From Pseudo-nitzschia pungens (lineage: Eukaryota > Bacillariophyta > Bacillariophyceae > Bacillariales > Bacillariaceae), in the NCBI GenBank assembly GCA_037355855.1, contig CM074763.1:744001-808000 (forward strand): DNA of 64,000 nucleotides, given 5' to 3'. The translations under genes and the position numbers were made by a program. The notes beneath the pieces are model-generated. The model was not told where the DNA came from. It saw only the letters and a list, made by a program, of their open reading frames with translations, and ran no database searches. Positions 1-10,223 of this stretch are shown here, piece after piece. Each line of letters starts with the position of its first letter. Position 1 is the first letter of the stretch.

Positions 1-1080
1 ACGGCTATTCGAGGGCTGGAATGAAGTTAAAGAATTGGTTTTCGTCGCACTTGGTTCAACGGTGATTCTCTGCAGAAAGCGTAGCATGACCTGTATTCTT
101 GTAAAGTTTAATTCCTCGGATGCTGCCCTTTCGATAGTCTCTGTAGCTCAATTGATAACTTGGAGATCGGATGATATCCAATATTGAACTTCATTCGACA
201 GTCAGTCGTCGGAGGGCGGAGGGTCGAGGGTCGAGGGTCTTCGTGGAATGGACTTCGGCGTGAATAATGATAAAAAAAACCACTTGTACTTTGGAACAAT
301 GATTTTACGAGTAAACTCTTATCCCTGGCAGTTCATGTACCGGTACCGATACGTACAGATAACTCGATATCGAGATGCCACTATCGGTACAGGTATGAAT
401 GGGAGTCATAACTTTTATTCAGCCCAAGTAACCTGTAAGGTCGCGAACGGGTCTTTTTCCTTCCTTTAAGTGCCTGTGGGTGCGCACTAAAAAGCAGGAA
501 CCCTTCCAAGAAGGTAACCTTACGTACCGGTATCATCATCCAATGGATCCATCTATTTTGAGAATATCATACCTTACGGTTCCGTCTTTGATACCCGTAA
601 TCTTTGCATAACCTTACCGTACGGTAATACCGGTAAGATTACCGGTAAGGTTACTGCATGGTTTGATGTTGGTGGGATTCAAAACACGGGAATGAAATTC
701 ATACCGTCAGTCGTAAAGCACCACTACGAGCCGCTCCTTTTTTGGATGACATCATTAAAATCCATCAAGGATCATGAGATACCGAACTCACCGATGATGG
801 CGGTAGGCCAGCTTGTACCCGGTACTTGTACCGAGTTCAAGCGTGAATAGCTCCATCATGAACGAATTACGATACGAGTAAGTAAACCTTACGTGCAGTT
901 AGTTTTTGTCTTCCGCTCGAAACCGAGAATTCGAGTTGATACATGCAACCGAAAAGGTGAAGCAAACCTCCAAGTTGTTGAGCTACCAACTCATACCGAA
1001 CCATATCGGCATCGACACCTTCACATTGAACTCGTCAGCATCCTCGACCTGTACTGCTTTGCGACAAAATATTGAATACA
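1..1080. other. Intergenic DNA upstream of the SET gene
   Basis: No convincing coding region is seen; the small open frames have no recognisable protein features. The stretch carries several copies of the short motif TAACCTTAC or its complement, for example at 513-522 and as an inverted pair at 609-618 and 644-653, together with many TACCGGTA and GTACC words. The last 200 bases probably contain the promoter and 5' leader of the downstream gene. Confidence 0.6.
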
Positions 1081-2238
1081 ATGAAGGCTTCGTTTGCGGT
1101 ACCTTTCTGTGGCGTCGCCATTCTTTGCATGCAGGCTGCAATCGATGAGGTAAACGCTTTGGCCAGCAGCAAGTCGAAAGCCAAGGGGAAGTCCAATGCA
1201 GGAACAGGATTTGGATCGAGTCAAAAAACGACTTTCATTCACACACCCGACACCGGAGAAGAGTCGCAAAGACTTGTGAAATTCCTCACCGCTCAGAAGG
1301 CCAAAGGACTCGAAAACGTCGATATCGGTTTCCACAAAGAAACCGGTCGCCGTGGGCTCTTTTGCACGTCAAAAATCAAGAAAAATCAAAAGTTCTGCCG
1401 CATTCCATCGGATTGTGCCTTGGCATTGGCGGATCCAAGCAAAAATGGAGAGGACGCCCCAACCCCAGCTCACCGAGGAGCAAACCTTTTGGAAATGTAC
1501 ATGAAGAACGAACAAGCGAGCAAACTCTGGAGTCCATACCTGGACACACTTCCAACGCAAGAATCGCCCATGTTCGACCGAACGCCTGACTTTTTCGTCG
1601 ACGACGACTTGGAGCTTTTGGAATTCCCTCGTGTGATTAATCGAGCAAAACAACGCAAGAACGAAATTGCCGAAGTTGCAGCCGAACGGGGATTGACAGA
1701 AGAAGAATTGCAATTTGCTACGTGGTTGACTACATCGCGACAATTTCGACTGTACCTACCAACACCCAAAACTGAGGAAGATGAGATCATGCCCGACGAA
1801 GATGAAAAGGGCCAAATCATCAGTAAAGGAGGTGAAAAGAAAGCTTTTTATGTTATGGTTCCATTCATTGACATTGCCAATCATAGCTCTGACCAACCCA
1901 ACTGTAAGTTAACATTGATCGATCCCGAGAAGGACGATGCTTGGTTTGCCTTGGAAGCGACTCGACCAATCGCAGCGGGGAAAGAACTCGTCATTTCTTA
2001 TGGAAACGGGCTCGAGTCGTCCGTAGAATTGTTCCAGAATTATGGGTTTGTCCCATCAAGCAACAAAATCGACCCCATGATGTTAAAAAAAGGTGGCGAT
2101 GACACGATTGCGAGTGCGGACGGATGGACAACAACCCTGGAGGAAGACAAGGCAATGGCAGAAATGTGCCAAGATGACCCTGTTCTTCAGAAAGTCCTCA
2201 AATTTCGCATTCGATTGAAGGAATCTTACGACATTTGA
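1081..2238 (+). CDS. SET-domain protein lysine methyltransferase (Rubisco LSMT/SETD6-like)
   Basis: Predicted 385-residue protein methyltransferase that would use S-adenosylmethionine to methylate lysines on a non-histone target. The ATG at 1081 is used because the in-frame upstream start is only a TTG. The N-terminus is a hydrophobic signal-like stretch followed by a lysine-rich linker. The SET core is split by an insert, as in the LSMT/SETD3/SETD6 family: an early GRRGLFC segment, then the diagnostic FIDIANHSS motif near residue 265, then ELVISYGNG and the following NYGFVP motif near residue 320. These are the cofactor and catalytic-tyrosine motifs of the family. The signal-like N-terminus suggests entry to the ER or an organelle, but there is no clear ASAFAP plastid motif, so location is inference. 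The protein ends soon after the SET domain and lacks most of the usual C-terminal substrate-binding domain. The substrate cannot be told. Single exon. Confidence 0.8.
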   Translation: MKASFAVPFCGVAILCMQAAIDEVNALASSKSKAKGKSNAGTGFGSSQKTTFIHTPDTGEESQRLVKFLTAQKAKGLENVDIGFHKETGRRGLFCTSKIKKNQKFCRIPSDCALALADPSKNGEDAPTPAHRGANLLEMYMKNEQASKLWSPYLDTLPTQESPMFDRTPDFFVDDDLELLEFPRVINRAKQRKNEIAEVAAERGLTEEELQFATWLTTSRQFRLYLPTPKTEEDEIMPDEDEKGQIISKGGEKKAFYVMVPFIDIANHSSDQPNCKLTLIDPEKDDAWFALEATRPIAAGKELVISYGNGLESSVELFQNYGFVPSSNKIDPMMLKKGGDDTIASADGWTTTLEEDKAMAEMCQDDPVLQKVLKFRIRLKESYDI

Positions 2239-2916
2239 GCAAACTCTGGATTTCGTAATCAGTAATCATTCCTTTTCATTGAACTGGACAACAAAGCAAC
2301 CCTATTTGTACTTTCCAACTTCTCAACTCGGTCACTTCTTAAACTGAGATTTCTTCATTCTAGATACGAAGGATTGTTCATACAGTACTCGTAACCTTAC
2401 GGTAGTGATGTGACTAGGTAACTTCGTGATTGTCTGACCGTAACCTTACCGTATGAATGAATACGATCGGTATGCCGATCGGGCATCGGCCCAGGCTTAC
2501 TACGGGACTGATTTTTTCTTCTGTCTTCGGTCATTCTCCGTTGACAAACAGACGTTTGGTTTTCAAAATGAATGAAAGAATCAATCTTCTCGCGTTGTCG
2601 ATCGAGATCTTGTTCGTTATTACTGTACCGTTAGCGGTAAACCTTACGCATCATTATTTCACTGGCGAAACTTTAATTTGAGGTGAGCAAGTGACGACCT
2701 CAAGACTCAACACAAGCCAAGTCGGGGGTTTTGCTAAGCTTACCGTACCGGTACACTCCACAATTCCGGAAATCTGGTGATCCTTTGATTGAGAAAGAAG
2801 CTGGAACGCCATTTCAATTCCTAGACTAACTTACTACTCAACGAAACCTCTCTGAAAACATCAACCGTTGCTCATCTAGCTCACTCTACAGCGGAAGTTT
2901 TCGTACACAATTGACA
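2239..2916. other. Intergenic DNA between the SET and USP5 genes
   Basis: No gene seen. It holds two copies of GTAACCTTAC (2391-2400 and about 2440-2449) and other TACCG/GTACC words. Both flanking genes point the same way, so this contains the terminator region of one and the promoter of the other. Confidence 0.55.
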
Positions 2917-5589
2917 ATGGAATCCATCGAGATCTTGGCGCATCGTTGTCGCGTTGCGACTCCCCGAGACAGTGTCCTTCACAGCGAGTGTGCGTTCACG
3001 TTTCACAATCCGTTCTCCACGAAGGAGGGAATTCTCGTCAACATGAATACGTTCATCGGGACCGTTCCAGAACTCGCATTTGCTGCCGCCGGCCAGTCCC
3101 AAGAACGCGATATTTTTCTCAGAATCGTGAAGACACGAGTGGAAAAGAAGAACGAGAGTGGTGACGGCGTTGACGAGAAAGTGCCAACAAAGCTCGGCAT
3201 TGGCGTAGAAGGTGGATTTTCAACAGAAAACGACAAATACGACACAGTGACAAAGCACTCTATTGTAGTGTTGGACAACAGCAAGAACGTCATCGTCGAA
3301 ACTCCGTTCGACGTTGATGACGACGATGCAACGGACAAGTTTCCAGAATCGGTCGTCAAGAGTGCTAAATCCATCATCCATCACGTCGGCTTGGCAATTC
3401 AACAAGACTTGACTGCGTGGCAAGATGACGAAGAGATCCCCGTTAGCAAGTACTGCAACGACTTGCCCTTCGTAGACAATGGGATAAAAATTTCTCCGGA
3501 TCCGAAAACATGGAAATGCGAGAAAAGTGGAGACACGGAAAATCTTTGGCTGAACCTGAGCGATGGTTTCATCGGTGGAGGACGCAAAAATTGGGACGGC
3601 AGCGGTGGTAGTAATGGGGCCTTGGATCACTTCGAAGAAACTGGAGAGAAATACCCACTGGTGGTGAAGTTGGGAACCATCAGCACGGAAGGGTCTGTGG
3701 TGTCTGCCGACTGCTACAGTTACGCGAAAGACGAAGATGGCCCGGTAAAAATTCCAAATTTGGGAGAGTTGCTGAAAGCGAGGGGAATTGAAGTGATGGG
3801 ATTGCAAAAGACAGAAAAGTCTACCGCCGAACTTGAAGTGGAGCTGAATGCGGTAAGAAAGAATCATTGACTCGTGTCCAGGTACCGTTTGTATTCACTC
3901 GGACTGAATCTAAGTTGTACAAATCTCACGCCTTACGGTCCTCTCTACATCTATGTTCTGCTTCAGAATTATGCATTCGACGCAATCACCGAAAGTGGTT
4001 CGAAGCTTGTGTCTGTCACTGGACCTGGCTTACAGGGACTTGTCAACTTGGGGAACACATGCTACTGCAATAGCGCAATGCAAGTCTTGTTTGCGTTGCC
4101 GGAAACAGCCAATCGCTACGGGGCTCGGCCAAGTGATAGTGTCTTCCACCATCGATTCTTCGAAGGGGTTTCTCCATCTGCGGCCCCAAACAATCTCTTG
4201 GTCCAAACTAGCAAACTTGCAACCGCTCTTACTAGTGGAGCTTACGCAATCCCAGAGGAGGAATTAGATACGGAAGGGCCTACGGACCCAAAGTATCGTG
4301 TTGCTCCACGCATGTTCAAGCACTTAATTGGAAAAGATCACGTTGACTTTCGAACGGGACAACAACAGGATGCTGCACAGTTCCTACAGTATTTCTTGGA
4401 GCAAATTGATCGCGCCGAACTCAAGCACGATCGAGATATCATTCCGACGTCAAATCTTTTTTCCTTTCAGACCGAGTCGAGAATTGTTTGCAGTGCCGAT
4501 CAGAAGATCAAATACAAAGACAGCGCTGCGGAGACAATGTGGAGCTTGCGTGTGCCGATGGAAAAAGCAGAAATTCTCCCTGCAAATCCGGAACCAGAAC
4601 TCAAGAAGCAAAAACAAGAAGGGGAAGGAAACAAGGAGATCCCGACAGTCACCTTCTCGCAATGTTTGGACTCTTGGTCTGCCGAAACAGCACTCGAAGA
4701 CTTGCGATGGCCACACCTGCAAAATGCGACACATCCTGCGATAGAAACAACTCGGTTCAAAAATTTCCCCCGGTATTTGTGGGTTCAAATCCAACGCTAT
4801 GAATTGGGCCCTGATTGGCAACCAATCAAGCTAGAAGTCAATCTCGATATTCCGGAATCCATAGATCTCTCGAGCTACAAAGCTATGGGTCCCCAAGAAG
4901 GCGAGACTCTGGTTCCTGAAGAGGAGAAAGGAGCGGGGAGTGCAGTGGCAGCACAACCGGAGATTAGCGAAACTGCTCTAGGGCAACTGATGGATATGGG
5001 ATTCACCATGAATGGATGCAAGAGAGCTCTGATGGCCACTGGAGGTTCAGATACAGAAGCAGCTATGAACTGGATTTTTGAGCACAACATGGATCCCGAT
5101 TTCAATGACCCTCTGCCAGAATCTAACACCACATCAACCTCTGGATCAGCCGTTGGTGAGGTCGATGACGCTGTTGTCATGTCGCTTGTCGAAAACCTTG
5201 GAATGTTCACCATTGATCAGGTTCGTGCAGCCCTGAAAGAGACTAATGGTGCCGCTGATCGAGCTGCGGACTGGCTTTTCTCGCATATGGATGATTTGGA
5301 CGGGGCCATTGCGACCTTGGAAGGGAAAGATTCAGGAAGCAGTTCTGGACCAAAAGTAGAACTCGAAGATGGAGAGGGCAAATACAATATGGTTGGAATG
5401 ATCTCTCACATCGGCAAGAATACAGGAAGTGGGCATTACGTGGCTCACATCAAGAGAAAAGAAGATGGGAAATGGGTCATTTTCAACGACGAGAAAGTAG
5501 CTTTGTCCGAAAACCCACCGATTCATCATGCCTATCTGTACCTATTCCAACGATCGGACACAATTGGATCCCCCAGTCCTCGATACTAG
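2917..5589 (+). CDS. USP5: Ubiquitin carboxyl-terminal hydrolase 5 / isopeptidase T homologue, ZnF-UBP lacking zinc ligands
   Basis: Two exons, 2917-3852 and 3967-5589, joined in phase 0 across a 114-nt GT-AG intron that contains an in-frame stop; the product is about 852 residues, close to human USP5. Members of the family disassemble free polyubiquitin chains. Order of domains: a cryptic N-terminal UBP-like region (about 1-165), the ZnF-UBP (about 178-300), a Cys box with LGNTCYCNSAMQ (catalytic Cys at residue 344), two UBA domains inserted in the USP core (starting near ETALGQLMDMGF and VVMSLVENLGMF), and a His box GSGHYVAHI followed by KWVIFND. The ZnF-UBP matches USP5 closely (ENLWLNLSDG, GRKNWDGSGG, CYSYAKDED), but only the first zinc Cys (201) remains; the other three ligand positions are Ser204, Gly221 and Gly234. 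The residues that hold the ubiquitin C-terminus (Trp211, Arg223 and the YSY tyrosines) are kept. The ATG at 2917 is chosen over a TTG six bases upstream. Converges with the phosphatase at 5857. Confidence 0.9.
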
Positions 5590-5856
5590 ATAATTATATT
5601 GAGATCGGTTGAAGAGCTAAAGAGGTATAATAGAAGTCAAACAGATCAATCATATGTCTTGGCATTTAAGTTAAAAGTCGAGCTCTTGAAGAGATTGAGA
5701 TGCCCTGATGACAGGAAAGAGCAGGAAAATATCTATGACCGACTGTCTCGTCGGTGAACGTACACATTGACGACGACGGAGATTGCGAAACGAAAGAGTT
5801 CAAGTGAATTCGTGAAAGACAGCAATCAATTTTTTTCATCCAAGTATTGCTTCCTC

Positions 5857-6675
5857 CTACTCGGGTGGTGCGAACCGGGAGTTCTTAGGCCCGGTGTAGA
5901 ATTTTTTCGTGCCATCTCCAAAGTGGTTCCATGGAGGGGTTTTCGTACCCATGTTGCTCAGGTGCCCCGTGTAACCATTCATGCTATTCGGCAGGTCGTG
6001 AGGATCCAGAGACCATTTCTCCGACCCACTCGTCCTGTAGAACATGTACATGCTGCAGGGCCCGGCTGGGGTGATCTCGTTTAGCTCGAGGCCCGACAGC
6101 GCTTTCGACATAGCGACACAACCAGCCGCGTGCGATACCATGAAGAATACCTGCCGAGGCTTGTACGGATGCCTCTGGTCGAAGGCTTCCGCCATGCGTT
6201 CGCATCGTCCCATGAAAGCAGATCTCGGTTCCGGGAGAGTCGGAACGAACATGCTCTTGTACGAAATATCTACCCTTGGATAATAGTTTACTCGTTCTTC
6301 CACCGGCGGCAGATCTTCGTGCCACTTTCCGTCTTGGCCGTCCCATTCGAAGATGGAATATTCGGGACATATTTTGAACTCCGAGGACACGTCGATGGCT
6401 CGAAAGGCGTTCAGGGCCGAGTTCGACGTCTGGATGCATCGCAAGAAAGGGGACGTCATCCATGTCATGTCGTCCGCAGTAAAGTTTCGTTCCGAAAGCC
6501 ACGAGTCGAGGAATTCCCCTACTTCGCGTGCCTGCTGATGACCCAATGGAGAAAGCGGACTATCCCCCAATCTCGACGTGGGGCGTTTCTTCCATTCCGG
6601 GAAGCTGTAATCCCACCGATCTCCGTGCCGTATTACGAATAGGTATTGACGATCATCGTCGCCCTTGGTAGACAT
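5857..6675 (-). CDS. Histidine phosphatase superfamily protein (phosphoglycerate-mutase-like)
   Basis: 272-residue single-domain protein. The RHG signature is VIRHGDRWDY with the phospho-accepting His at residue 17; the second conserved region is SPFLRCIQTS (Arg79), a Glu near residue 110 is a likely acid, and MVSHAAG supplies the second catalytic His182. The RHGxRxD start and the overall length resemble the eukaryotic branch that includes UBASH3/Sts phosphatases and fungal or algal relatives, not glycolytic phosphoglycerate mutase. The substrate (phosphoprotein or small molecule) cannot be read from sequence. No signal peptide or membrane segment, so cytosolic by inference. Starts at an ATG and converges with USP5, with only about 270 bases between stops. 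Confidence 0.8.
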   Translation of the reverse strand: MSTKGDDDRQYLFVIRHGDRWDYSFPEWKKRPTSRLGDSPLSPLGHQQAREVGEFLDSWLSERNFTADDMTWMTSPFLRCIQTSNSALNAFRAIDVSSEFKICPEYSIFEWDGQDGKWHEDLPPVEERVNYYPRVDISYKSMFVPTLPEPRSAFMGRCERMAEAFDQRHPYKPRQVFFMVSHAAGCVAMSKALSGLELNEITPAGPCSMYMFYRTSGSEKWSLDPHDLPNSMNGYTGHLSNMGTKTPPWNHFGDGTKKFYTGPKNSRFAPPE

Positions 6676-8605
6676 CGTTCTGCTGAGGTGTGGTTCCTAA
6701 TGGTATTCAATCCGACGGGATCATACGTTCTTCAGCTGAAATCAAATCAATCGTCCCGCCGCGTGTAGCTCCCAAGAAGTAATATTCCGATGCTTGTTGT
6801 CAGAAAAAATGTTACTACAACATGCATGTGCACATTCACGTTATGCCAATACGAGAAGTAATCTGAAATTTCTCACTCGTACGAAGTAAAATCTTACGGT
6901 AATTTATTGTACCGTACTCTCCAAGTTAAAACATCCCTCCTGCTTGCCGAAAGACATACCAACGGCAGGTATGTACTCGAACCAGTAGTTGATGGTAGGT
7001 AAGGTACGAGCTAGGGACAAGCCAAACAACACAACAAGACATTCGACATTAATTAACATTGAACATGCTCAATGCAAGTCGTGACCCGTTAATCGTGAAT
7101 TTCCAATTGGACATAAATTCGCACTGCTAAAGGGTACGAAACGGTACGGTATGTACGGGTAAGTTAACGATTCGGGTGATGAGTTCTGTAACGTACTTCG
7201 TACTTCTTCGTAATTCGTACTTCGTATTCAGTAAGTTACGGTACTGTATGTGAAGCAAATCACTGAGAAGGTACGAGTAACCTTAACCTTACGAGTACGG
7301 TACAATGGATCAGTTCCGAAAATTTTCGCGGAAGGCAAGAAGAATGAATCAGTCGGTCCGATTACCGTTTCTTCCTACAGGTGGGGAATGTGTGAAAAGG
7401 ATTGATGCTAGTAGCAACATGAGCATAACATGGTAATGTATCACGTACGAACGTGCAGTCATATTCTTACTCGTACTACTACTACTAGCTACATGGATCT
7501 CTAGCTCGATTATTTTGTCAGCTTGAAGAGCTTCCGCATCAATGTTTTACAGTTCTTATTCTCCAACAAGGTCTGGTGACTTGTGACAGAGTTAATAGTA
7601 CTATTGTTCTGTTTGATCAGCGTCTAGAGTAGTACTACTCGGGCTAGTAGTAGTAGTTCTAATACTTTCTTGTTTCCCTTTCTTTCAGTTTAATGAATCA
7701 ATCTCCTCCTCTCAGACCTGTTTTGTATGAGAGGGTCATATTCTTACTTCATCTATGATGATCTATGATGTGTTGGATAATAGTGCTGGTAGTCAATCAT
7801 ACAGTCATTTGAGATTGATGTTTAGTTGGGTGCAGTGACTCGCCTGCAGACTGGCCTTCCAGCGTTAATGCACGCTAGTACTACTAGTAGTAGTACTTGG
7901 AGTCGGGAGTAATTCATTGCAGGACGAGTACGTACTAGTACTAATAGCTATTCATACCACCAGTACTTCTCAAAAAAGTACTTCGTTCATCGTATTAGTG
8001 CAAGTAACCTTAAGATCTTACTTCCACTCATTCGGTTTCTTTACACGAACCGGTATTCTGATGAAAATTTTCGAAACACCTCGAAAAAGAGTTGTGAGAA
8101 GCTTCCAACGCTGTGACAAGGAAGGATGAAAAACGCGTGCTAATTTATGGAAACCTACCTCTGACGCATCCCTTGAAAAATCCCAAAATTCTTTTTCGGT
8201 TTGGCGTAGACCGCCCCGATTTTGATTGATTGTTGTTTTTTGATTGATTGATGATTGATTTCTTCGTTGCAGCATTCGTTCGTTCGTTGATTTTCATTCG
8301 TTTTTGTTGAATGAATCATCATCATCATCGTTCGGTTTCAACGTTCCCGGTTCTTGTTCTGATAAGATTACGAGTACGAGTACGAGTACGAGTATCCCTA
8401 GTAGGGATACCGTAATTCCTTAGTCTCGACATCGGCTTGTTTCGATTGGAACAAAAATTCACATGATGTTTTGTCGTGCACCTTTCAAGTCACAATTCAC
8501 ATAATTCCTCCCTATCGGTAACTTATCCATACCTCTCTTCGATTTTGTTTCGTCCCAAAGCACCACCACTAAAACTACCAAATCATCTACGCTATTCATA
8601 CCACC
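6676..8605. other. Long divergent intergenic region with CTAGTA/TACTAC clusters
   Basis: About 1.9 kb between divergent genes without a convincing gene. It holds clusters of CTAGTA/TACTAC words at about 7470-7500, 7625-7665 and 7870-7905, copies of the TAACCTTAC family at about 7277-7292 and 8003-8020, and short runs such as (GAGTAC)n near 8370-8390, TTGATTGATTGATTGAT-like sequence near 8225-8255 and (ATC)n near 8315. Both promoters must lie here. Confidence 0.6.
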
Positions 8606-10223
8606 ATGAAATTCGACTCCGCACTCATCCTCTCATCCCTAGTTGGCTCCGCCGCTGCGGGTGAATACTTCAACGAAATCTTGATTCGCGAAGACGCCGT
8701 TCACAACAGCCCGGCTCGATCCCCCCTCCCCCACACCTACATCGCGATGGACGACCTGCCCGATTCCTTCGACTGGGGCAACGTCGACGGCAAGAGCTAC
8801 CTGACCAAGTCGCTCAACCAGCACATTCCCCAATACTGCGGAAGTTGCTGGGCCCACGGATCTCTGTCGAGTCTGGCGGATCGCATCAAGATCGCCAGGG
8901 ATGCCGCCGGCGACGACATCAATCTGAGCATCCAGTTCATTCTGAACTGCGGAACGGAAAGGTAAATCTGCGTGCGGGGTTTGGAAAGTCGTGACGCGAT
9001 TGCTGGTGGGTGGATGTTTTTTGTTTTGTTTCCTCGTTGGCAAGTTTTTTTTTTCTTCTTCTGACAAATGTTCACCCCATTGCATTTTGTTTGTTCGACT
9101 GCAGTGCGGGATCTTGTCACGGAGGATACGTAAGTACAGTAAATGGGACGGCGACTCTTTCGAATGGTTTGGAAATCATGCCAACCCCCAACCCAATCAA
9201 ATCCAATCAAATCCAACCAAATCAAATCAATGCGAGGCATCCAAGCTGAAGCAAGCTGACCCCCGACCGTTGTTCTCTCTCTCTCTCTCTTTCCCACAGC
9301 ACACCAGCACGTATGAATTCATCCAGGAGACCGGATACGTCCCGTACGACACGTGCGCTCCGTACGTGGCCTGCTCTGCGGAATCGACCGAGGGTTTCTG
9401 CCCCCAGATCGACACCACCTGCACCGCGGAAAACATTTGCAAGACCTGCGACACCTTTGGAGGAATGGGCGGCAAGTGCGTGGCCCTCGACTACTTCCCC
9501 AACGCTACCGTCGCCGAGTACGGACTCATCGATTACGATCCGGACGACAAGGAGGCCACCGTGCACGAGATCATGTCCGAGCTCTATTCCCGGGGACCCG
9601 TCGCCGCCACCATCAACGCCGAGCCCATCGTCAAGTACACCGGCGGTGTCTTTGCCGAGGAGGGCCATTCCGAACAAACCAACCACATTGTTGCCATCAC
9701 CGGGTGGGGAACCGATGCCGACACCGGAAGCAAGTACTGGATCATCCGCAACAGCTGGGGTGAATACTGGGGTGAAATGGGTTACATGCGATTGGTGATG
9801 GGCAAGAACTTGCTCGGAATCGAGGGAGAAATCGCCTGGGCGGTTCCGGGAGAATTGTACGTGATGGGATGTGATGTGATGTGATGTGATGGTTGGGAAC
9901 CGTAGTTCCGTCGCAGACCAAGCAACAATATTTCTTGTTGGAGTGGCACGGCGGTGTCCGGTGTGCGCGACGATTGCGGGTTTCTGACGCGCTCGCTGTT
10001 TGTTTGTTTGTTTGTTTTTGCCTGGCTGCTTGGTTGTTTGTTTGCGTTGATTGTTTGTTTGCGTTGCAGCACTACCACCAACTACGCGTGTTACGAGGAC
10101 GGTTCCAACTGCGTCCACACCCAAAAGTACGTCGATCCCTCGGAGGACATTGTCGCGGTGAAACGCCGATTGTCGGAAGACAGAAAGAAGGAACGCAGTG
10201 CCGTTGGAAACATTCGCGGATAA
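8606..10223 (+). CDS. Cathepsin Z (X)-type papain-family cysteine protease, four exons
   Basis: Spliced from 8606-8961, 9105-9129, 9300-9856 and 10070-10223; all three introns are GT-AG and the reading frame is continuous, giving 363 residues. C1A cysteine carboxypeptidase of lysosome/vacuole type. A signal peptide (about 1-18) is followed by a short propeptide and mature start LPDSFDWGNVDG. The cathepsin X hallmark mini-loop HIPQ directly precedes QYCGSCWAH, with catalytic Cys81; the His is in TNHIVAITGWG and the Asn in IIRNSWGEYWG. Exon 2 is only 25 nt but encodes the conserved AGSCHGGY piece, which supports the splice model. The propeptide lacks the cysteine that human cathepsin X uses to block its active site. 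The fourth exon adds an approximately 50-residue tail beyond the usual end of the family, with YACYEDGSNC. Introns carry (TTTG)n, (GTGAT)n and CT-rich simple repeats. Confidence 0.9.
9857..10069 (+). repeat. Intron 3 of the cathepsin Z gene with GTGAT and TTTG microsatellites
   Basis: The intron starts GTACGT and ends GCGTTGCAG. It contains a GATGTGATGTGAT run (about 9867-9891) and several TTTG tracts (about 10000-10065). The RPN8 intron at 49265-49479 also has a TTTG tract, so this looks like a recurrent intron feature and not a gene. Confidence 0.7.

Noticed and set aside
3853..3966. A stop codon splitting the USP5 gene into two genes
   Set aside because: The stop is inside a GT-AG intron; joining 3852 to 3967 restores the USP5 sequence exactly across the junction.
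9860..9895. GTGAT repeats considered as a CRISPR-like or regulatory array
   Set aside because: A simple intronic microsatellite without spacers, in a eukaryotic intron.
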